From positions 1 through 17,029 of the forward strand of contig DSAR01000503.1 in the NCBI GenBank assembly GCA_011046405.1: a stretch of DNA of 17,029 nucleotides, given 5' to 3'. Below, piece by piece: positions 13,274 through 17,029 of this stretch. A program made the translations under genes and the position numbers. A model generated the notes under the pieces. The model searched no databases and was not told where the DNA came from. It saw only the letters and a list, made by a program, of their open reading frames with translations. Each line of letters begins with the position of its first letter. Position 1 is the first letter of the stretch. Source of the stretch: Chloroflexota bacterium (lineage in GTDB: Bacteria; Chloroflexota; Anaerolineae; B4-G1).

Positions 13274-13597
13274 ATGTCGTTTTTCTCTGTGGACGAATTA
13301 CCCGCCGCCGACATGTTGCCGGGTGTGACGCGCCGGGCGGTCTATCTCGATGACACGATGATGACGTTCTTCGATTTTGAGCCGGGGAGCGTGGTGCCGG
13401 AACACAGTCATCCACACGAACAAATCACTTACATCGTGAAAGGAGCGATGAAATTCACCCTACAGGACGAGACCCACGTGCTTCGGGCCGGTGAGGGGGT
13501 GTGTTGTCCGCCGGACGTACCCCACAGCGCCGTCATCCTCGACGAGCCCACCGTCGCGCTCGACGCCTGGTATCCAATGCGCGAGGATTATAAATAG
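13274..13597 (+). CDS. Single-domain cupin protein
   Basis: A small soluble beta-barrel protein (107 aa) of the Cupin_2 type. Motif 1 is 'PEHSHPHEQITYIVKG' (42-57), with metal-binding candidates H44, H46 and Q50 (E49 adjacent). Motif 2 is 'GEGVCCPPDVPHS' (73-85), with H84 as the fourth ligand. Such proteins bind a divalent metal and act as small enzymes or sensors; the substrate cannot be predicted from this sequence. ATG 13274 is preceded by GGGAGG, 8 bases away. The M23 peptidase gene begins 14 bases after its stop, so it is probably in the same transcript as its neighbours. Confidence 0.9.
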   Translation: MSFFSVDELPAADMLPGVTRRAVYLDDTMMTFFDFEPGSVVPEHSHPHEQITYIVKGAMKFTLQDETHVLRAGEGVCCPPDVPHSAVILDEPTVALDAWYPMREDYK

Positions 13598-13611
13598 CCC
13601 CCGACGTATTG

Positions 13612-14430
13612 ATGCAAAAAAGCAGTTGTGGACGCACATTGCTCTTGATCATCGTCGGTCTGCTTGGTCTGGGGGGCATTCTCGGGCTGTACCTGTGGGA
13701 ATCTTACATCCAGGGCCTGTTGCCCAGGCCGCTGCCTGCGTTTCCTACGACGTTGCCGTTCACGCCGTGGCCCACGCCACCGGCGGCGACCACTTTCGAT
13801 TTTCCACTGTTGCCGGCCGATCATTATGCGCCTTACGTCCAGGGTATTTCCGGCCCCCTGGCGGTAGATACCCGGTACGGGGCCCAGAACCCAGCCCAGG
13901 GCAACCGATCCAACTGCTTTCGCGACGCCAATGGCGACCCCGTCCCCTTCAGCCAACTCTATCACGCTGGCGTGGATCTGTTTGGCGTCAACGAGGCCGG
14001 TCAGGTCGTCTGGGGGCAGGCCAAGCACGCGCCGGTTCACGCCGTCGCCGACGGGGTGCTCGTTTTTACGGTAAATGCCGGCGGCGAGGGATACGTCGTA
14101 GCGATCGAACATCGTTTGCTCGATGGCAGCGCCGTCTACTCGATCTACTGGCACGTCAGTCACGTCCAGGCGCTAGAAGGACAGCCGGTCACCCGGGGCC
14201 AGATGATCGCCGTCGTCCACGACCTGGGCGCCAACAGCCATCTCCATTGGGAGATGCGCACGTTCTACGACGGATCGGACATCTTCCCAGCCGGCACAGC
14301 CGGGGCGAGAGGGACGTGCAACCGCCAGCTCATCGGTGTTGGATACACCTGGGACGATGTGCCAGCACGGGCACACCCCGACTATTACGGGTACCTCGAT
14401 CCGATCGCCTTTGTCGAGAGCCACCGTTAG
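13612..14430 (+). CDS. M23 family metallopeptidase (LytM-like), membrane-anchored
   Basis: Predicted cell-envelope zinc endopeptidase of 272 aa that would cut peptidoglycan cross-bridges or a related target. An N-terminal hydrophobic segment (10-29) anchors or exports it, followed by a proline-rich linker (38-58). The catalytic domain shows the M23 zinc ligands H118 and D122 ('YHAGVDLFG') and H212 in 'NSHLHWEMR' (H210-x-H212), plus H181 ('IYWHVSH'), the usual catalytic histidine. 'APVHAVADGVLVF' (140-152) is the typical strand before the active site. The start could also be the TTG at 13609 immediately before the ATG; no good Shine-Dalgarno is visible, so translation may be coupled to the cupin gene 14 bases upstream. 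No LysM or coiled-coil domain is present. Confidence 0.9.
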   Translation: MQKSSCGRTLLLIIVGLLGLGGILGLYLWESYIQGLLPRPLPAFPTTLPFTPWPTPPAATTFDFPLLPADHYAPYVQGISGPLAVDTRYGAQNPAQGNRSNCFRDANGDPVPFSQLYHAGVDLFGVNEAGQVVWGQAKHAPVHAVADGVLVFTVNAGGEGYVVAIEHRLLDGSAVYSIYWHVSHVQALEGQPVTRGQMIAVVHDLGANSHLHWEMRTFYDGSDIFPAGTAGARGTCNRQLIGVGYTWDDVPARAHPDYYGYLDPIAFVESHR

Positions 14431-14512
14431 CGCCAGCACGCTCGTATAGCCCAGGAACCTCCTCTGTCTCCGGATGGGAATTTAGCAACAGACCTCCCGC
14501 GATTTGCCAAAT

Positions 14513-14541
14513 TTGCCGTTTGCGAGGTCATCGTTTATAAT
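14513..14541 (+). promoter_or_regulatory. Sigma70-type promoter giving a probably leaderless prepilin peptidase mRNA
   Basis: TTGCCG (14513-14518), a 17-base spacer, and a perfect TATAAT (14536-14541). Initiation 6-8 bases further falls at 14547-14550, on the GTG/ATG start codons themselves. No Shine-Dalgarno lies between. Confidence 0.65.
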
Positions 14542-14549
14542 CTTTTGTG

Positions 14550-15296
14550 ATGATCGTTCTATTGGCTTTCCTTGGTCTGCTCGTCGGCGCATTGGTCAAT
14601 CAGATTGCCACCGATCTGATGGCTCGACGGTCGCTGAAACCCCCTCGCTGCCCCTACTGCGGTGAGAATCGCCCGCGCCGCCAATGGCTGGCGACGCTGG
14701 CTTTTCTACTGATGCGTCGTCGGTGTCCTGCTTGCGATGTGCCGATTCGCTGGCGTTATCCGCTGGTCGAAATCGGCCTGGCTGTGACCTTTGCCTACCT
14801 CTGGATCGAACTGGGGCCCTCGGTCAAGCTCGTCCTTTACCTCATCTACGCCGTCATCTTCACCCTGGTGCTCATCACCGACATCGAACGCCGCCTGATT
14901 CTCAACGCTGTTATGTATCCGGCAATTGCACTCGCCATCGTCGCCATCCCCATCACCCCGGGGTTGCTGTGGTGGAATGCCCTGGCGGGCGGCGCCATCG
15001 CCTTCGGCTTTTTCTGGATTGCGGCGTTGGTAGGCCAGCTTATGTTCGGCAGCGGCGCCTTGGGAGGCGGCGATGTCAAACTGGCGACCTTTATCGGCCT
15101 CATCACCGGATTTCCCCTGGTCATCGAGGCTCTGGTGCTGGCGATCTGCATCGGCGCCGTCCTTAGCTTTCTCCTGCTGATCTTCCGCATTCGGGGCCTG
15201 CGCGATCACATTCCCTATGGACCATTCCTCGTTATCGGCGCCGCCATCACCCTGATGTGGGGATATTCTATCGCCCACAACTTCTTGAATATGTAG
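14550..15296 (+). CDS. pilD: Type IV prepilin peptidase (A24 family)
   Basis: Bifunctional membrane aspartyl protease/methyltransferase (248 aa) that removes the leader of type IV pilins or pseudopilins and N-methylates the new end. The N-terminal zinc loop has C34-x2-C37 and C59-x2-C62. The catalytic aspartates are D111 ('LITDIERRLILN') and D175 in 'GGGDVKLA', the GxGD protease signature. About eight hydrophobic helices cover the rest, the usual layout of full-length PilD-type enzymes. The start is ATG 14550 or the GTG three bases earlier; the promoter position implies a leaderless message. No pilin or pilus-assembly gene is visible nearby, so its substrates are elsewhere in the genome. Confidence 0.93.
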   Translation: MIVLLAFLGLLVGALVNQIATDLMARRSLKPPRCPYCGENRPRRQWLATLAFLLMRRRCPACDVPIRWRYPLVEIGLAVTFAYLWIELGPSVKLVLYLIYAVIFTLVLITDIERRLILNAVMYPAIALAIVAIPITPGLLWWNALAGGAIAFGFFWIAALVGQLMFGSGALGGGDVKLATFIGLITGFPLVIEALVLAICIGAVLSFLLLIFRIRGLRDHIPYGPFLVIGAAITLMWGYSIAHNFLNM

Positions 15297-15564
15297 AGGC
15301 GTAGTTTGAAAGTCGGCGCTTGAAGCTCAATCACATCAGGCTGCTGGTGAAATTGATATTTACATAACCTCTCAACGCTTCAACCGCGAAACGTCACTGC
15401 TGTTCATACACCCCACCGCTTCACTCACTCATCTTCCACAGCCACCGTACACCGCAGCCGATTGGGCAATCTACCGCTGTGAGGTCGTGGTGTGACAAAC
15501 CTTCCCCTCTCGTGTGGCAAGCAAGCTAAACTCTAACGCTTGACCATATCACGTGCTCACTATC
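15297..15564. other. Intergenic spacer, no gene recognised
   Basis: About 270 bases with many stops in all frames and no terminator with a T run after the prepilin peptidase gene. TTGACC at 15540-15545 with TATCTT at 15561-15566 is a weak promoter-like pair with a short 15-base spacer. I see nothing else with confidence. Confidence 0.4.
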
Positions 15565-15764
15565 TTGCCAATGTTGATCTTTTATCCTGGCGAATGAATT
15601 CGCGAGCTGCCGCGCGCCAGTGACGCGGTGCGAAATCCGCCTTCGCGGATTGACTTCCAGTCGCCAAAGGGCAGCTTTGCAGCGCGTGCTTTTTACGCGC
15701 CGTGCTTTTTACACGCCGTTGCACGCGGTTTCAACACCGTGGGACTCGAAGTTAACATTGTCGG
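15565..15764. repeat. Diverged copy of the hairpin-rich inverted-repeat element (copy 3)
   Basis: The left end TTGCCAATGTTGATC and the right end, read in reverse complement, CCGACAATGTTAAC form a degenerate inverted repeat like the TTGACAATGG ends of the copy at 5095. In between, GCGAATGAATTCGC (15590-15603) corresponds to GCGAATAAATTCGC of copy 1; AATCCGC-CTTC-GCGGATT (15634-15651) is a hairpin with the same loop as the ACCTGC/GCAGGT hairpin; and GCACGCGGTTTCAACACCGTG (from 15721) corresponds to the GCGGTTTTAACCGC module. It also holds a 16-base tandem repeat (15685-15700 and 15701-15716, one mismatch) built on CGTGCTTTTTAC. Confidence 0.6.
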
Positions 15765-15786
15765 CTCAACAGTAAATCCTGCGCGG

Positions 15787-15815
15787 TTGACTTCACTATC
15801 TACTTGCGTTATACT
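15787..15815 (+). promoter_or_regulatory. Strong sigma70-type promoter upstream of the 169-aa membrane protein
   Basis: TTGACT (15787-15792), a 17-base spacer, and TATACT (15810-15815). Predicted start near 15822, with a leader of about 188 bases containing the hairpin at 15929-15959 and the Shine-Dalgarno GGGAGG (15995-16000). Confidence 0.65.
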
Positions 15816-15928
15816 GGCAGTGTGGCAATTACGGCCTCTGGCAACGCAAATAACGCTAAGATTACGCAATGGCCTATTCGACGCGAAAGAAGGTCGTGAG
15901 GCATCTTCTCTAAGTAGGGGAAGTGGGA

Positions 15929-15959
15929 TGTGTGCGGGCGGCAAAGCCGCCTGCACACA
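15929..15959. repeat. Strong leader hairpin
   Basis: TGTGTGC-G-GGCGGC (15929-15942) pairs with GCCGCC-T-GCACACA (15946-15959): 13 Watson-Crick pairs and one G-U around an AAA loop. No T run follows (CCCCGCC), so it is not an intrinsic terminator as it stands. It lies about 50 bases before the start codon at 16010. Confidence 0.75.
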
Positions 15960-16009
15960 CCCCGCCTCCGGTTTATCGAGACGATACGTCGTGAGGGAGG
16001 AATTTCAAG

Positions 16010-16519
16010 ATGGATGATTCGCTACTTTGGGTCACGGCGTTAGCTGGTGGCGCATTGGGTTTATTGCTTCTCTCGTTGGCGGGTCTGGCAGCCGTGTATC
16101 TGAATAAGCCGAGCACTTACCAGGCTCCTAAGAAAAGAGCAACGTCTAAAGAAAAACCCGCAGGTCACATTGCTCCGACAGAGCAACCATCGCCGCCAGT
16201 CGATCCTTCGACCGTTCAACCCCAATCTCCTTCGCGGATTAGTCCCTGGGCTTGGATCAAAGCCTGGATATTTGCCATTGTCCACGCTGGCACGGTCAGT
16301 GTCGTGTTAGGCGGAATTACCTTTTTCCAGGATTTGGCTAAGGCCAGTGAAGAGATTCAAAACACCGGCACTGTCTCGTTCCCCAAGCAACTCTTACCGG
16401 GGACCTTGTCGATGCCTTCGAGTCGACAACTCTCTGAACCCTCGGCAAATCTCGAGACCGGTGATCGTCACTGGGAGGTCGAGGGTCTGGTCAACGAGGC
16501 GGGGATCGGGCAAAAGTGA
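16010..16519 (+). CDS. Hypothetical two-TM membrane protein
   Basis: A 169-aa protein of no recognised family. An N-terminal hydrophobic helix (about 5-31) is followed by a Lys/Pro/Gln-rich, probably disordered linker (32-78), a second hydrophobic helix (about 80-106, starting 'PWAWIKAWIFAIVHAGTVSVVL') and a polar C-terminal tail (107-169) rich in Ser, Glu and Pro. Both ends may lie on the same side of the membrane, with the linker on the other. ATG 16010 has GGGAGG 9 bases upstream, and a strong promoter plus leader hairpin precede it, so expression is likely. It stands alone, with repeat elements on both sides. No enzymatic motif is visible. Confidence 0.65.
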   Translation: MDDSLLWVTALAGGALGLLLLSLAGLAAVYLNKPSTYQAPKKRATSKEKPAGHIAPTEQPSPPVDPSTVQPQSPSRISPWAWIKAWIFAIVHAGTVSVVLGGITFFQDLAKASEEIQNTGTVSFPKQLLPGTLSMPSSRQLSEPSANLETGDRHWEVEGLVNEAGIGQK

Positions 16520-16910
16520 CGCGGATGTGCGGATATTGGACCCGAGTCTGAAATATCTCCTGCTAGGTTTCCTTTGACGTGCCCGTATTGATCTAGACTG
16601 ACCGGGCCAAGACTGACAAGGAACCTCCTCTTCAACCAGATTGAAGACATCGCCCAACAGTCTCTCCTAACCTGGACGAAGCCGCTGCGCTTCCGAGCCA
16701 GAACCAATAAAGGATGCCGATGGCAGAAGCGAAGCGGCTCTTGCTCGCTGTGCAAGGATTCTATTGGTTAGGCCCTATTGATCTGAGAAACTCAGTTGTT
16801 CATACGCAGGAACCCGGTGATCGAAGTCGCGGGCAGCAGCGCGTCGTCGGCGATTGCGCGATGCTCAGCACGTTACGAACGTCACCTACGTGGACGGAAG
16901 TCTACCTACT
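16520..16910. other. Intergenic spacer, no gene recognised
   Basis: About 390 bases without a convincing coding frame or terminator. TATTGATCT occurs at 16586-16594 and 16776-16784 as a 9-base direct repeat. GCCGCTGCGCTTC (around 16681) and GAAGCGAAGCGGC (around 16728) are nearly complementary, so the transcript could fold locally. It may be degraded element DNA. Confidence 0.35.
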
Positions 16911-17029
16911 TTGACAATGGCACATTACAGCGCACAGCGGTTAAAACCGCGTGGCTACAGCGCGTAAAAATCACGCATTGCAAAACCTGCCTTCGCAGGT
17001 TAGTTTATAGTCGGCGTAGGCCGACTTTG
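16911..17029. mobile_element. Hairpin-rich inverted-repeat element (copy 2, inverted, cut by window edge)
   Basis: It begins with the same 15-base end TTGACAATGGCACAT (16911-16925) and follows the reverse complement of the copy at 5095-5246: GCGGTTAAAACCGC (16937-16950), AACCTGC-CTTC-GCAGGTT (16984-17001) and AGTCGGCGTAGGCCGACT (17009-17026), all perfect palindromes. In place of the ACTGCGCAG segment of copy 1 it has a different insert (about 16957-16983) containing GCGTAAAAATCACGC, which resembles the repeated motif in copy 3. The other end is beyond the window. Confidence 0.75.

Noticed and set aside
13491..14540. 349-codon Arg/Pro-rich frame across cupin and M23 genes
   Set aside because: Shadow frame; both underlying genes have intact metal-binding motifs in their own frames.
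15929..15959. Intrinsic terminator
   Set aside because: Strong stem, but followed by CCCCGCC rather than a T run, and located in a probable 5' leader.
16586..16784. Another mobile element bracketed by the direct repeat TATTGATCT
   Set aside because: The sequences just inside the two copies are not inverted repeats of each other, so the 9-base match may be chance.
16714..16914. 66-codon frame before the last repeat element
   Set aside because: No Shine-Dalgarno, no recognisable motif, composition like the surrounding spacer, and it runs into the inverted-repeat end.

Overview
The window looks like a piece of a moderately GC-rich bacterial genome, most likely a Chloroflexota member (Anaerolineae-like). 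This placement is inference. It rests on overall protein flavour, on intergenic DNA packed with short palindromic repeats and small inverted-repeat elements, and on an oxygen-sensitive 2-oxoacid:ferredoxin oxidoreductase that points to an anaerobe or facultative anaerobe. No rRNA, tRNA or CRISPR array is visible.

Region 1 (1-2737, +) is the tail of a type III-like CRISPR-Cas operon. It holds a 5'-truncated Cas7-group RAMP protein resembling the second half of TIGR03986 proteins, an unrecognised 289-aa zinc-ribbon protein, and a Cas6-type pre-crRNA endoribonuclease. Both gene junctions are 17-base overlaps. Region 2 (2754-4437) has a convergent MFS efflux-type transporter reading leftward, with a good promoter, back to back with a 98-aa zinc-ribbon gene that has a near-consensus promoter.

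Region 3 (4735-5416) is a repeat-rich spacer. It carries a 143-bp miniature inverted-repeat element with a 9-10 bp target duplication, a 31-codon ORF followed by a textbook intrinsic terminator, and a 152-bp element with 15-bp perfect terminal inverted repeats enclosing several hairpins. It ends in the leader of iorAB (5417-7835), which encodes both subunits of an indolepyruvate (aryl-pyruvate) ferredoxin oxidoreductase. An array of 8-bp repeats (7833-7912) fills the gap to the next, convergent gene and contains both stop codons.

Region 4 (7906-11132, -) is a probable two-gene operon. A GAF-PAS-class III nucleotide cyclase comes first, and 14 bases later a cellulose/mannan-synthase-like membrane glycosyltransferase. 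Region 5 (11242-14430, +) is a probable operon: a promoter, a leader interrupted by a second miniature element, then a bPH/DUF1648 membrane protein, a DUF92 membrane protein, a cupin and an M23 peptidase. A prepilin peptidase follows with its own promoter, placed so that the mRNA should be nearly leaderless.

Region 6 (15297-17029) is another repeat-rich spacer with a degenerate copy of the hairpin element, a very good promoter with a strong leader hairpin, a two-TM protein of unknown function, and at the right edge a second, inverted copy of the 152-bp element. The most interesting material is the zinc-ribbon protein inside the cas operon and the two families of small hairpin-rich mobile-looking elements.
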